A DNA stretch of 49,945 bases from Hydrogenophaga sp. (GCF_030373245.1 NZ_JAUCZF010000008.1:113865-163809), one strand, 5' to 3'; positions 7,747-16,620 are shown, counted from the first letter of the stretch. The notes: generated by a model not told the origin, from the letters alone. A program made the numbers and translations.

Positions 7747-8979
7747 TCAGAGTGCGGGCAGGCCCAGCAGCGCCAGCACCTGACGCGCGGTGGCGCGCAC
7801 CTGTTCCACGTTAGGGGCGGTGATGTTGAGGTGGCCCATCTTGCGCCCGGGTCGCGGGCTCAGCTTGCCGTACTGGTGCAGATGCGTGCCTGGCAAGGCA
7901 AGCACCTGGTCCCAGGGGGGCGACACAGGGCGCTCGCTCTGCTGGCTGCGCACGCCATTGGGCTCAAACCAAAGATCGCCAAGCAGGTTGATCATGATGG
8001 CCGGACTGTGCTGGCGCGGCGTGGGCAGGGGCAGACCCGCCAGCGTGCGCACCTGGGCCTCGAACTGCGAAAGGTCGCAGGCGTTCTGGGTGTAGTGGCC
8101 GCTGTTGTGCGGGCGCGGCGCCATTTCGTTGACGACCAGGTCGGGCTCTCCCGCTGAGTTCTTCACGATGAAGTACTCAACACACAACACGCCCACGTAG
8201 TTCAACTCATCGGCAATCGCAAGCGTGCTGGCAACTGCCCGCTCGGCCAGCGCGGGCGGCACTGCGCCTTCATAGGCCTCGGTCAACGCCAGAATGCCGT
8301 CGCGGTGGGTGTTGGCCTGCACCGGGAAGCTCACCCGCTGGCCATTGGCGCCGCGCGCCACGATCACCGAGCACTCGGCCTGCAACGGCAGCAGCTTTTC
8401 GATCACACACGTCACGCGCCCCAGATCAGCCCAGGCCTGGGCCAGCGCCTCGCGCGTCGACACGCGCACCTGACCTTTGCCGTCGTAACCCAGTCGAGCG
8501 GTCTTGAGGATGCCAGGCAACAAATCATCCGGGACCGCGGCCAGTGAGTCCACACTGTCGACCACGGCGTGAGGGGCGGGCGACACACCACTCACCGGCG
8601 CACACTTCACGAAACGCGCCTTCTCCAGCACCCGGTCCTGCGCCACAGCCACACACACGGCCGACGGCGCAACCGGGCGATGTGCGCCCAGCGTGACCAG
8701 CGCGGGCGCCGGTACGTTTTCGAACTCGGTGGTGATGGCCTCGCAGCGTTGCATCAGCTGGGCCAGACCTTGCTCGTCGTCGAAAGGCGTCTGGATGTGG
8801 AAGTGGCTGATCAGGCCGGCCGGGCTGGCAGGGTCCGGATCGAGCACCGCGGTGAAATAGCCCATGGCCTGCGCCGCCTGCACAAACATGCGGCCGAGCT
8901 GTCCGCCGCCCATCACACCCAGCGTCATCTGCTGACCAGTGGCCGACGTGCTGCCGGGAAGAATGGGTTTGAGGCTCAT
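7747..8979 (-). CDS. purK: 5-(carboxyamino)imidazole ribonucleotide synthase PurK
   Basis: PurK uses ATP and bicarbonate to carboxylate AIR to N5-CAIR in purine synthesis. The ATP-grasp protein (410 residues) has the N-terminal LGVMGGGQLGRMF dinucleotide-like turn, the EFENVP motif, and the C-terminal ATP-grasp end with NEMAPRPHNSGHYT. The start at 8979 overlaps the purE stop by 4 bp (ATGA). It adds about 17 residues in front of the consensus start MTLGVMGGG; a start at 8928 is possible but less supported. Confidence 0.95.
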   Translation of the reverse strand: MSLKPILPGSTSATGQQMTLGVMGGGQLGRMFVQAAQAMGYFTAVLDPDPASPAGLISHFHIQTPFDDEQGLAQLMQRCEAITTEFENVPAPALVTLGAHRPVAPSAVCVAVAQDRVLEKARFVKCAPVSGVSPAPHAVVDSVDSLAAVPDDLLPGILKTARLGYDGKGQVRVSTREALAQAWADLGRVTCVIEKLLPLQAECSVIVARGANGQRVSFPVQANTHRDGILALTEAYEGAVPPALAERAVASTLAIADELNYVGVLCVEYFIVKNSAGEPDLVVNEMAPRPHNSGHYTQNACDLSQFEAQVRTLAGLPLPTPRQHSPAIMINLLGDLWFEPNGVRSQQSERPVSPPWDQVLALPGTHLHQYGKLSPRPGRKMGHLNITAPNVEQVRATARQVLALLGLPAL

Positions 8980-9461
8980 GGCAAGGTCATAGCTCTGGCG
9001 GCTGCAGTCTGTTCGGCGCGATAGGTGACGAGTTTTTCGCGCAAAGCCGCATCGTGGCTGGCAAGCAAGGCCACGGCAAACAACGCTGCATTGGCGGCAC
9101 CCGCCTGCCCGATCGCAAAAGTGGCCACCGGCACACCCTTGGGCATTTGCACGATGCTGTGCAATGAATCCACGCCGCTGAGGTGTTTGCTCGCCACCGG
9201 CACACCCAGCACCGGCACCACCGTCTTGGCCGCCAGCATGCCCGGCAAATGGGCAGCGCCACCGGCACCAGCGATGATGGCCTGCAAGCCTCGGCCCGCT
9301 GCCGCTTCGGCGTAGGCAAACATGTCATCCGGCATGCGGTGCGCCGAGACGACACGCGCCTCATGCGCGATGTCGAAGTCCTTGAGGATCTGCACCGCGT
9401 GCTGCATGGTGTCCCAGTCACTGCTGGAGCCCATCACCACGCCGACTTGAATGGGATTCAT
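8976..9461 (-). CDS. purE: N5-CAIR mutase PurE (class I)
   Basis: PurE converts N5-CAIR to CAIR, the product of PurK being its substrate, which fits their overlapping genes. The 161-residue protein carries the class I hallmark VGVVMGSSSDWDTM at the N terminus, SAHRMPDDMF at about 40-49 (catalytic His) and the GAGGAAHLPGM loop. It is first in the purE-purK-sua5 operon. The 136-bp gap upstream is shared with the divergent thioredoxin gene; no riboswitch structure was recognised there. Confidence 0.96.
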   Translation of the reverse strand: MNPIQVGVVMGSSSDWDTMQHAVQILKDFDIAHEARVVSAHRMPDDMFAYAEAAAGRGLQAIIAGAGGAAHLPGMLAAKTVVPVLGVPVASKHLSGVDSLHSIVQMPKGVPVATFAIGQAGAANAALFAVALLASHDAALREKLVTYRAEQTAAARAMTLP

Positions 9462-9597
9462 CGGGTTGCCTTGTGCACGCCACCGGCGAGCGGGGCGGGA
9501 AAGCAGAGACCGACCCGCTGGCCTGCCTCCGGTAAAGTACCGATTTTACGTTTGCGCCCACGTCGGCCTGCAAACCGCCACCTCAAAACAAGCACCC

Positions 9598-10506
9598 ATG
9601 ATCAACGCCACCATCGCCAACTTTGAAACCGAGGTCATCGAAGCCTCGATGCAGACCCCCGTGCTGGTCGACTTCTGGGCTCCCTGGTGCGGCCCTTGCA
9701 AAGTGATCGGCCCGATTCTGGAGAAGATCGAGACCGCCTACGCCGGCCGCTTCAAGCTGGTCAAGATCGACTCCGACCAGGAACAGCAGCTGGCCCAGGC
9801 CTTTGGCGTGCGCAGCATTCCCACCTGCGTGCTGCTCATGAACGGCCAACCCGTTGACGGCTTCATGGGTGCGCTGCCCGAGGGCCAGGTCAAAGCCTTC
9901 CTGGACAAGCACCTGCCCGCGGCCGAAGAACTGGCCGCAATCGAAGAGGAGGCCGAGGCGCTGGACGCACTCGCCGCCGGCGACACCGAGGGCGCCCTGG
10001 AAAAGCTGCAACTCGCAGTGAATACGGACCCCAACAACAACGACGCCCGCTTCGACCTCGTCAAGCTGCTGCTGCAACTGGATCGGGATGACGATGCCAA
10101 AGTGGCGTTTGCGCCGGTGATCGCCAAGGCGCTCGCGGTGCGCCGGCTCGATTCGCTGCAACGCTGGATGGCGGCACGCGACGCGCAAATCGATGTGACC
10201 GATGCGGCCGCCCACACCGCTGCGTTGCAGGCGAGGATCTCCACCAACAAGCGCGACTTCGAAGCCCGCTTCGCGCTCGCCCAGCAACACATGGCGCAGG
10301 GCCGCTGGACCGACGCCATGGACGAGCTGCTCGACATCCTGATGCGCGACAAATCGTGGAACGACGACCTCGCACGCAAAACCTACATCGCCATCCTCGA
10401 CATCATCGAGCCACCCAAGCCCAAAGTGGCCGAGGGCCAGGTGCCGCCGGAAGACCCGACCGTGGCCACCTACCGGCGGCGCCTCTCGAGCGTGGTGTTG
10501 AGCTGA
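9598..10506 (+). CDS. Thioredoxin-TPR chaperone-like protein, CnoX (YbbN) type
   Basis: A thioredoxin domain fills residues 1-110, followed by TPR-like helices to residue 302, the domain order of CnoX/YbbN, a holdase that hands clients to GroEL and DnaK. The active site is WCGPC (in DFWAPWCGPCKVIGPIL), the full redox motif. E. coli CnoX lacks the WCGPC pair, so this form may also act as an oxidoreductase. The ATG at 9598 is the first codon of the thioredoxin fold; in-frame codons upstream run through the intergenic region. It is divergent from purE and convergent with purC. Confidence 0.88.
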   Translation: MINATIANFETEVIEASMQTPVLVDFWAPWCGPCKVIGPILEKIETAYAGRFKLVKIDSDQEQQLAQAFGVRSIPTCVLLMNGQPVDGFMGALPEGQVKAFLDKHLPAAEELAAIEEEAEALDALAAGDTEGALEKLQLAVNTDPNNNDARFDLVKLLLQLDRDDDAKVAFAPVIAKALAVRRLDSLQRWMAARDAQIDVTDAAAHTAALQARISTNKRDFEARFALAQQHMAQGRWTDAMDELLDILMRDKSWNDDLARKTYIAILDIIEPPKPKVAEGQVPPEDPTVATYRRRLSSVVLS

Positions 10507-10531
10507 TCGGCTCGCGCAGCGCTGGCGGGGC

Positions 10532-11440
10532 TCAGCCCACCAGGCGAGTGAGCGCTTCCTGGTACTTGGCCGCGGTCTTGTCGATCACCTCTTTGGGAAG
10601 GCGCGGCGCCGGCGGCGACTTGTCCCAGGGCTTGCCGTTGATGCGCACGGCCTCCAGCCAGTCGCGCAGGAACTGCTTGTCGTAGCTGGGTGGGTTCTCG
10701 CCCACCACATAGCTTTCCAGCGGCCAGTAGCGCGAGCTGTCGGGCGTGAGCACCTCGTCCATCAGCACCACCCGGCCCTCGCGGTCCAGACCAAATTCAA
10801 ACTTGGTGTCGGCAATGATGATGCCCTTGGCGAGCGCAATTTCGGCCGCGGCTCTGTAGAGCTTGAGCGCATACTCGCGGATCTGCGCCGCCACATCGGC
10901 ACCCACCATCGCTACCGTCTGTTCGTAGGTGATGTTTTCGTCGTGCTCGCCCATCTCGGCTTTGGCCGCGGGCGTGTAGATCGGCTCGGGCAGCTTGGAA
11001 GCGTTCTGCAAGCCCTCGGGCAGCGGGACACCACACACCGAGCGGCTGTCCTGATACTCCTTCCAGCCGCTGCCGGCCAGGTAACCGCGCACCACCGCTT
11101 CCACCGGAATCGGTTTCAGGCGCTGCACCAGCATCGACCGGTCGCGCACCTGCGGCGCTTCCAACTCACTCACCACGCTCTCGGGCACCTCGCCGGTGAG
11201 GTGGATCGGGCAGATGTTCAGGCCATTCGGGCCGAGCTTGTCGAACCAGAACAGCGAGAGCTGGGTGAGCAAGGCGCCCTTGCCCGGAATCGGCTCGCCC
11301 ATGATCACGTCGAAGGCGCTGATGCGGTCGCTGGCCACCATCAGGATGCGGTCGTCCCCCACAGCGTAGTTGTCGCGCACCTTGCCGCGCGCCAGCAGCG
11401 GCAGGGAGTTCAGGGCGGAGGTGTGAAGAGCGGAAGTCAT
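10532..11440 (-). CDS. purC: SAICAR synthetase PurC
   Basis: PurC joins aspartate to CAIR using ATP in purine synthesis. The 302-residue protein contains [21 protein letters not shown] near the N terminus (nucleotide binding), the [12 protein letters not shown] segment, and DTKFEFGLD with [12 protein letters not shown]. It is monocistronic: the terminator for fba lies just upstream, and the convergent cnoX gene ends 25 bp beyond its stop. It is separate from purE-purK but only about 1 kb away. Confidence 0.96.
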   Translation of the reverse strand: MTSALHTSALNSLPLLARGKVRDNYAVGDDRILMVASDRISAFDVIMGEPIPGKGALLTQLSLFWFDKLGPNGLNICPIHLTGEVPESVVSELEAPQVRDRSMLVQRLKPIPVEAVVRGYLAGSGWKEYQDSRSVCGVPLPEGLQNASKLPEPIYTPAAKAEMGEHDENITYEQTVAMVGADVAAQIREYALKLYRAAAEIALAKGIIIADTKFEFGLDREGRVVLMDEVLTPDSSRYWPLESYVVGENPPSYDKQFLRDWLEAVRINGKPWDKSPPAPRLPKEVIDKTAAKYQEALTRLVG

Positions 11441-11468
11441 GATCGATCGCCGGAAAGGAAACGGCCAA

Positions 11469-11498
11469 GAAAAAAGCCCGTTGAACAGTCAACGGGCT
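11469..11498 (-). terminator. Intrinsic terminator after fba
   Basis: A perfect 10-bp stem, AGCCCGTTGA / TCAACGGGCT with a 4-base loop, is followed on the minus strand by six T residues. It lies 65 bp beyond the fba stop codon and before the purC start. Confidence 0.93.
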
Positions 11499-11562
11499 GG
11501 CGGCTATTCACGCCGATTATCGCAACTTCGCGTGGCCCCCATTCGAAGGCATGGGATGCCGC

Positions 11563-12627
11563 TCAAACCACCTGCTGCGCCAGCTCACCCTTGGTATAGC
11601 GCGTGGCCATCACGCTCAGGCTGTCGCCCTTGATCCTGGCACCCTGGCCTTCGCAGCCAAATTGCAGGTAGCGCTGTTTGGCGACCTGCTTGGCGGCCTC
11701 GCGCGCGGGCTTGAGCCACTCGCGGGCGTCGAACTTGTCGGGGTTCTCGGCCAGGAACTTGCGCACCGCGCCGGTCATGGCCAGACGCACGTCGGTATCG
11801 ATGTTGATCTTGCGCACACCGTGCTTGATGGCTTCCTGGATTTCTTCCACTGGCACGCCGTAGGTCTGCTTCATCTTGCCGCCGTACTGGTTGATGATGT
11901 CCAGCAGGTCTTGCGGCACGCTGCTGGAGCCGTGCATCACCAGGTGGGTATTGGGGATGCGGGCGTGGATTTCCTTCACGCGGCCGATCGCCAGGATGTC
12001 GCCCGTGGGTTTGCGGCTGAACTTGTAGGCGCCGTGGCTGGTGCCGATGGCAATGGCCAGCGCATCAAGCTGCGTGGCCTTGACGAATACGGCGGCTTCT
12101 TCCGGGTCGGTCAGCATCTGGCTGTGGTCCAGTTTGCCTTCGGCGCCGATGCCGTCTTCTTCACCGGCTTCACCGGTTTCCAGGTTGCCCAGGCAGCCGA
12201 GTTCACCTTCGACGGTGACACCCGACCGGTGCGCCATGTCGACGACTTTGCGCGTCACGTCCACGTTGTAGTCGAACGAAGCTGGCGTCTTGCCGTCTTC
12301 CATCAGCGAACCGTCCATCATCACCGAGCCAAAGCCCAGCGCGATAGCACCTTCGCAGACCTTGACGCTGGTGCCATGGTCCTGGTGCATCACCAGCGGA
12401 ATGTGCGGATACATCTCGGCAGCGGCCTGAATCAAGTGCTTGATGAAAGGCTCGCCCGCGTACTTGCGGGCGCCAGCGCTGGCCTGCAAGATCACCGGTG
12501 CACCGACCTCGTCGGCCGCGGCCATCACCGCCTGCACCTGTTCCAGGTTGTTGACGTTGAACGCGGGAATGCCGTAGCCGTTGGCCGCGGCGTGGTCGAG
12601 CAGTTCGCGCATGGAAACGAGCGCCAT
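11563..12627 (-). CDS. fba: Fructose-1,6-bisphosphate aldolase, class II
   Basis: This is a zinc-dependent aldolase splitting or forming fructose-1,6-bisphosphate (it also works with sedoheptulose-1,7-bisphosphate in Calvin-type relatives). Visible family segments are the N-terminal [17 protein letters not shown], the zinc-site [23 protein letters not shown] and [12 protein letters not shown]. The 354-residue length matches the Calvin-subtype class IIB enzymes common in Burkholderiales. The start is preceded by GGGGA. An 11-bp tandem repeat sits 19-40 bp upstream of the start codon and is a possible operator. No other cbb gene is in the window. Confidence 0.96.
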   Translation of the reverse strand: MALVSMRELLDHAAANGYGIPAFNVNNLEQVQAVMAAADEVGAPVILQASAGARKYAGEPFIKHLIQAAAEMYPHIPLVMHQDHGTSVKVCEGAIALGFGSVMMDGSLMEDGKTPASFDYNVDVTRKVVDMAHRSGVTVEGELGCLGNLETGEAGEEDGIGAEGKLDHSQMLTDPEEAAVFVKATQLDALAIAIGTSHGAYKFSRKPTGDILAIGRVKEIHARIPNTHLVMHGSSSVPQDLLDIINQYGGKMKQTYGVPVEEIQEAIKHGVRKINIDTDVRLAMTGAVRKFLAENPDKFDAREWLKPAREAAKQVAKQRYLQFGCEGQGARIKGDSLSVMATRYTKGELAQQVV

Positions 12628-12645
12628 GAAAATCCCCTTTGAAGA

Positions 12646-12667
12646 CGGTTGGTAACCGGTTGGTAAC
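12646..12667 (-). promoter_or_regulatory. Two tandem 11-bp repeats upstream of fba
   Basis: The unit CGGTTGGTAAC occurs twice without a gap (12646-12656 and 12657-12667), spaced by about one helical turn; on the coding strand it reads GTTACCAACCG. An AT-rich TTAAAAT-like element lies just upstream (12675-12681). It could be an operator near the transcription start. A related pair of GTTACC sites lies upstream of pyk. Confidence 0.4.
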
Positions 12668-12882
12668 TCCGGGAATTTTAAGGCTTAAGACGAGCAGCCA
12701 GCAGTCTGCCAAGGCCATGTCGGCTGCATCGAAATCTGCCGAGGCGAGGAGAGCCCAAACGGGGCGACCATGGACTGGCTCCGCGGGGCCGTGCCAAGTG
12801 GATCAGCGCCTTCGCGGGAGGCGACCCTCGCAGTGGCAGGGCCGCACCGCGCGTCCGATGGACGAAAAATGCAAAGACCTAT

Positions 12883-14316
12883 CTACCCCGCTCGGCAAAG
12901 CTTGAGCGTGTTGGTGCCGCCGGGCGACCCCATGGGTTCGCCCACCGTGATGGCGTAAATGTCGCCTGGCTGAACGATGCCGCGTGCCTTGAGGTGAGCC
13001 TCGGCGTCGGCCAGCGCGGTGTCTCGGTCGGCGCTGGTATCCATGAGCAGCGGACGCACGTTGCGGTACAGCGTCATGCGGCGCTGGGCAGCCTGGTTGG
13101 AGGTCACGGCATAAATCGGCATACGCACGTTGTGCCGGCTCATCCACAGCGCCGTCGAACCCGACTCGGTCAGCGCCACGATGGCCTTGGCGCCCAGGTG
13201 ATGGGCGGTGAACAGGGCGCCCATGGCGATGGTCTGGTCGATGCGCTTGAAGGTCTTGCCCTTGAAATCGGCGCCCAGCTCGGCGTATTCGGCTTTTTCG
13301 GCTTCCTGGCAGATGTTGGCCATTTCCACCACCGTCTCCAGCGGGTACTTGCCGGCAGCGGTCTCGGCGCTGAGCATCACCGCGTCGGTGCCGTCGAGCA
13401 CGGCGTTGGCCACGTCGCTGACCTCGGCGCGCGTGGGCACCGGGGCCAGGATCATGCTCTCCATCATCTGAGTGGCGGTGATGGCCAGCTTGTCCATCTC
13501 GCGCGCGAGCCGGATCATGTGTTTCTGCAGGCCAGGCACCGCCGCGTTGCCCACTTCCACCGCCAGGTCACCCCGCGCAACCATGATGCCGTCGGACACC
13601 TTGAGGATGTTGGCCAGCTCGGGAATCGCCTCGGCGCGCTCGATCTTGGCGATCAGGCCCGGCTTGTGGCCGGTGGCCGCCCCCGCCACGTTGCACAGCT
13701 GGCGCGCCAGCTCCATGTCGGTGGCGTTCTTGGGAAAGCTGACTGCCACGTAATCGGCCTTGAGGCCCATGGCGGTCTTGATGTCGTCCATGTCCTTGGC
13801 GGTGAGCGCAGGCGCCGTCAGGCCGCCGCCCTGCTTGTTGATGCCCTTGTTGTTGGACAACTCGCCGCCCAGCTTCACCGTGGTGTGCACCGCCGGTCCT
13901 GCGACCTTGTCCACCGTGAGCACGATCAGGCCGTCGTTGAGCAGCAGCGTGTCACCGGCCTTCACATCGCGCGGCAATTCCTTGTAGTCCAGGCCCACGC
14001 CGCCCAGGTCACCGGGCTCGCTGCGCGAGGCATCGAGCACGAATTTTTCTCCCGGCTGCAGCATCACCTTGCCATCGGCGAACTTGCCGACGCGGATCTT
14101 CGGACCTTGCAGGTCGGCCATGATGCCGACCTCGCGACCGGCGCGCTGCGCCGCTTCGCGCACCAGCGCTGCGCGGTCGATGTGGTCTTGCGCCGCACCG
14201 TGAGAGAAGTTGAGCCGCACCAGGTTCACACCGGCGCGGATCATGGCTTCGAGCATCTCGGGCGAACTGGAGGCAGGGCCAAGGGTGGCGACGATCTTGG
14301 TGGCGCGCTGGGGCAT
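12883..14316 (-). CDS. pyk: Pyruvate kinase
   Basis: Pyruvate kinase makes pyruvate and ATP from phosphoenolpyruvate and ADP. The 477-residue protein starts with RATKIVATLGPASSSPEML, has NLVRLNFSHG, the metal/substrate segments KIERAEAIPEL and DGIMVARGDLAVEVG, and the MLSAETAAGKYP motif. The C-terminal regulatory domain is complete. The ATG at 14316 directly precedes the conserved start; an in-frame ATG at 14370 would add 18 residues with no family support. Upstream of fba in the direction of transcription, with a 255-bp gap between them; no clear terminator was seen in that gap. Confidence 0.96.
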   Translation of the reverse strand: MPQRATKIVATLGPASSSPEMLEAMIRAGVNLVRLNFSHGAAQDHIDRAALVREAAQRAGREVGIMADLQGPKIRVGKFADGKVMLQPGEKFVLDASRSEPGDLGGVGLDYKELPRDVKAGDTLLLNDGLIVLTVDKVAGPAVHTTVKLGGELSNNKGINKQGGGLTAPALTAKDMDDIKTAMGLKADYVAVSFPKNATDMELARQLCNVAGAATGHKPGLIAKIERAEAIPELANILKVSDGIMVARGDLAVEVGNAAVPGLQKHMIRLAREMDKLAITATQMMESMILAPVPTRAEVSDVANAVLDGTDAVMLSAETAAGKYPLETVVEMANICQEAEKAEYAELGADFKGKTFKRIDQTIAMGALFTAHHLGAKAIVALTESGSTALWMSRHNVRMPIYAVTSNQAAQRRMTLYRNVRPLLMDTSADRDTALADAEAHLKARGIVQPGDIYAITVGEPMGSPGGTNTLKLCRAG

Positions 14317-14385
14317 GAAATCAGTCTCCGAAAGGTGGGCAATCACCGGGGGTTTGTAATTTGGTTTCAATTATCGGCGAAACCA

Positions 14386-14402
14386 GTTACCGTCGGGTTA
14401 CC
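14386..14402. promoter_or_regulatory. Paired GTTACC sites upstream of pyk
   Basis: GTTACC at 14386-14391 and again at 14397-14402, an 11-bp period, about 70-86 bp upstream of the pyk start. The same hexamer with the same period occurs upstream of fba in the opposite orientation relative to the gene. Chance cannot be excluded for a six-base core. Confidence 0.3.
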
Positions 14403-14685
14403 ACACCCCGCCCCTCAAAGCCTCACAAGGGAACAACACCGCTTGAACGCAAACACAAAACGTTCGAAAGGAGTGCGTTGCGCAGTCGCATGCGCTCTAG
14501 TGAACAGATTGCTGGAGCTGGCTTTCGCGTTTCTGCGCCTGCTCAGAACTTCTTCCAGACCGAGGGCGGTCTACGCCGTCGCTGGTGGACTGAAGGAGCC
14601 GGCCGCTCGCGATGCTGAGGTTGCAGGTTGGAAGAACCCGTGGATGCCGCACAGGTCTTCAAAGACCCATGTGAATCATTGATTT
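14403..14685. other. Intergenic region without a recognised gene
   Basis: This stretch lies between the pyk upstream sites and the tRNA gene. The open frames in it have no family features, no convincing ribosome-binding site and unusual Arg/Ser-rich composition. No terminator or RNA gene was recognised. Confidence 0.5.
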
Positions 14686-14761
14686 TGGTGCGGCTGGCGG
14701 GGATCGAACCCACGACCCTTGGCTTCGGAGGCCAATACTCTATCCACTGAGCTACAGCCGC
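14686..14761 (-). tRNA. tRNA-Arg (anticodon CCG)
   Basis: On the minus strand the acceptor stem GCGGCTG pairs with CAGCCGC, followed by discriminator A and an encoded CCA (14686-14688). The anticodon arm is TTGGC-CTCCGAA-GCCAA with anticodon CCG, reading codon CGG. The T arm GTGGGTTCGATCCCCGC is canonical. Length is 76 nt including CCA. Confidence 0.97.
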
Positions 14762-14782
14762 ATGCTGTCTGGAGACCCATAG

Positions 14783-14855
14783 TCTATCTGGAGGTCGCCT
14801 GGCCAATGACGACAACCTTCGGAGGCCAATACACCGCCACTGAACCGCTGGCGCA
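14783..14855 (-). pseudogene. Decayed tandem copy of the tRNA-Arg gene
   Basis: Shifted by 94 bp from the intact gene, the plus strand keeps CTTCGGAGGCCAATAC (anticodon arm), CCACTGA (D arm) and CTGG (acceptor/T side) at matching offsets, with one base missing between the anticodon and D arms. The remaining positions match only partly, and the acceptor stem no longer pairs. It is probably a dead duplicate or an attachment-site remnant; no integrase is nearby. Confidence 0.45.
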
Positions 14856-15003
14856 CCGTGAATGGCGCCATCGTAAAAAATGGCGCAGTGCCTCGGGCAA
14901 CCGCATCCTCAGAGACTCCTGCGCTGCGCACCTGAGCCTGAACGCAGTGGACCAAATTCTAACAGTCAGGGGGAATGCAAGCCGGCTGCAAGAGGGCGCT
15001 CGG

Positions 15004-15009
15004 TATAAT
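15004..15009 (+). promoter_or_regulatory. Candidate -10 element for the cytochrome c gene
   Basis: A perfect TATAAT stands 83 bp upstream of the cytochrome c start in otherwise GC-rich DNA. No good -35 hexamer is found 16-18 bp before it, so the promoter call rests on the -10 box alone. Confidence 0.4.
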
Positions 15010-15091
15010 CGCAGGCTGCCCGTCGCCTACGTGAATTCGCGGCCGGCCACTGTGGCCCCGAGGGCCCCATTCCGCTTTCTTTGAGGAAACC

Positions 15092-15958
15092 ATGAGCGAC
15101 CACGCGCACGAAGACCACACCGGCCCCATCAAGACGCCCGCCCAGTTGCTCTGGACGTCGTTCTTTTTCTTTGTGGCACCGATTTTCATCATCATTGGCC
15201 TGGTGTATTTCGTGACTTCGGGCAACAAGCCAGCCGCTGGCGCGGTGGATGTCGAGCTGGCCACGGCGCAGCGCATCCAGCGCATCGGCTCGGTGGAGCT
15301 ACGCGACGCCAACCGGCCGCTGGCTTCTGGCGAAGCCGTCTACGCCGCTCAATGCACGGCCTGCCACGCGGCCGGGCTGGTGGGCGCGCCCAAATCGGGA
15401 GACGTCGCCGCCTGGGCGCCTCGCATCGCCACCGGGTACGAAGCCCTGCTGAACTCTGCCCTCAAGGGCAAGGGTGCCATGGGCGCTCAAGCTGGTGGCG
15501 CCTACAGCGACTTGGAGATCGGTCGCGCGGTGGTGCACATGGCCAATGCCGCCGGTGGTAAGTTTGAAATGCCGGCTGCGCCTGCAGCCGGCGGCGCTGC
15601 CGCGCCGGCTCCTGCCGCCGAAGCGCCCGCCGCACCCGCTGCGGCACCTGCTGCCGAGGTGGTGGCTGCGGCTCCCGCTGCGGCCGCCGCACCAGCTGCA
15701 GCGCCCATGGCCGTTGCCGCTGGCGCGGGTGAGGCGGTGTACAAGCAGGCTTGTACGGTGTGCCATGCTGCGGGCATTGCCGGCGCACCGAAGTCGGGCG
15801 ACAAGGCCGCCTGGGGAGCGCGGGTGGGCAGCGGTGTGGATGCGCTGACCGCCAGCGTGCTCAAAGGTAAGGGCGCGATGCCGCCCCGCGGTGGCTCGGC
15901 CGCCTCGGACGCCGAGATCAAGGCTGCGGTGGAATACATGCTGGCGCAGCTCAAATAA
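15092..15958 (+). CDS. Membrane-anchored dihaem cytochrome c (two c5-like domains)
   Basis: An N-terminal transmembrane anchor (about residues 20-42, FFFFVAPIFIIIGLVYFV) holds two homologous class I haem domains on the periplasmic side. The haem sites are CTACH (about 88-92) and CTVCH (about 226-230), each followed by AAGxxGAPKSGD, and each domain has a KGAM methionine that can be the axial ligand. A linker of about 55 residues made almost only of Ala and Pro joins the domains. The arrangement suggests internal duplication and an electron shuttle to a terminal oxidase. GAGGAA precedes the start. The gene stands alone between the tRNA and a strong terminator. Confidence 0.92.
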   Translation: MSDHAHEDHTGPIKTPAQLLWTSFFFFVAPIFIIIGLVYFVTSGNKPAAGAVDVELATAQRIQRIGSVELRDANRPLASGEAVYAAQCTACHAAGLVGAPKSGDVAAWAPRIATGYEALLNSALKGKGAMGAQAGGAYSDLEIGRAVVHMANAAGGKFEMPAAPAAGGAAAPAPAAEAPAAPAAAPAAEVVAAAPAAAAAPAAAPMAVAAGAGEAVYKQACTVCHAAGIAGAPKSGDKAAWGARVGSGVDALTASVLKGKGAMPPRGGSAASDAEIKAAVEYMLAQLK

Positions 15959-15974
15959 GCCATCCGCTTCGTGC

Positions 15975-16012
15975 AAAAAAGAGAGCCCGTCACCGACGGG
16001 CTCTCTTTTTTT
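15975..16012 (+). terminator. Intrinsic terminator after the dihaem cytochrome c gene
   Basis: A perfect 11-bp stem GAGAGCCCGTC / GACGGGCTCTC with a 3-base loop is followed by seven T residues. A-rich sequence on the left lets it also serve the opposite strand, where the gene at 16036 ends. Confidence 0.95.
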
Positions 16013-16035
16013 GCCTGCGCATGCAGGAGATGCGA

Positions 16036-16620
16036 TCAGCGAGGTTTTGCTGACTGGCTGGGCGGCTGCGCTGCATGTCGGCGCTGAGGGCTGCGGACAA
16101 AGCCGAACTCGGCCGGCAGCTGCTGCGAACACACGTCTTGCGGCACCCATTCACCGCGCTCAACCGCATCGGCTGCGAGCACCATGTCGCTGGTGTGCAC
16201 CAGTCCCAGCCCGAGCGCAGTCACCAGATACAGCCGCCCCTGTTCGTCGAGCAGGCAGCGCTGTACTGCACCCGCGTCCGCGCCGGTGTGGGCGAGCACC
16301 CGCCCATCGGGCTGCAGCCGCCAGACGAAGGGCGCGGCCTCCAGTTCCAGGTAAACCCGCTGCGGCCCATTCTGGAAAAACCATTGGCCTTGGTCATCGG
16401 CGGCGCAGTTACGGTGGATGAAGTCAATCAGCTTGTCGTGTCGAAGCAGCGAGCCTTTGATGGTCTGGCCGGTCTCGCCTGGCTCCAGTGCAAAGGGGCC
16501 GGCGGCCTGGGCGCCGTCATCGCGCATGTACCAGTTGCCGCGCGCATCTAGCCCGAGCCAGCCGAAGCAGTGCGGTACGTTGGGCCATTTGGCTAGTGCG
16601 GCTATGACCAGATCGTCCAT
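16036..16620 (-). CDS. Conserved protein of unknown function (DUF2946-like annotation possible)
   Basis: The 194-residue soluble protein has no signal peptide or membrane segment. Its sequence (ALAKWPNVPHCFGWLGLDARG, then WFFQNGPQRVYLELE) is of a type I recall from many Burkholderiales, often filed under a DUF name (possibly DUF2946; recalled, unverified). It shows alternating Trp/Tyr/Gly segments that suggest a beta-rich fold. It follows the YheT gene by 18 bp on the same strand, so the two are probably co-transcribed. No function can be assigned. Confidence 0.75.
   Translation of the reverse strand: MDDLVIAALAKWPNVPHCFGWLGLDARGNWYMRDDGAQAAGPFALEPGETGQTIKGSLLRHDKLIDFIHRNCAADDQGQWFFQNGPQRVYLELEAAPFVWRLQPDGRVLAHTGADAGAVQRCLLDEQGRLYLVTALGLGLVHTSDMVLAADAVERGEWVPQDVCSQQLPAEFGFVRSPQRRHAAQPPSQSAKPR

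Noticed and set aside
6593..7783. A 396-codon plus-strand frame opposite sua5
   Set aside because: It is antisense to a full Sua5 protein with intact motifs.
9462..9597. Purine riboswitch or PurR box upstream of purE
   Set aside because: No purine-riboswitch core or palindromic PurR site was recognised in the 136-bp gap.
12994..14682. A 562-codon open frame on the plus strand opposite pyk
   Set aside because: It mirrors pyk; its composition (Gly, His, Val runs) is that of an antisense frame, and the pyk protein is complete and standard.
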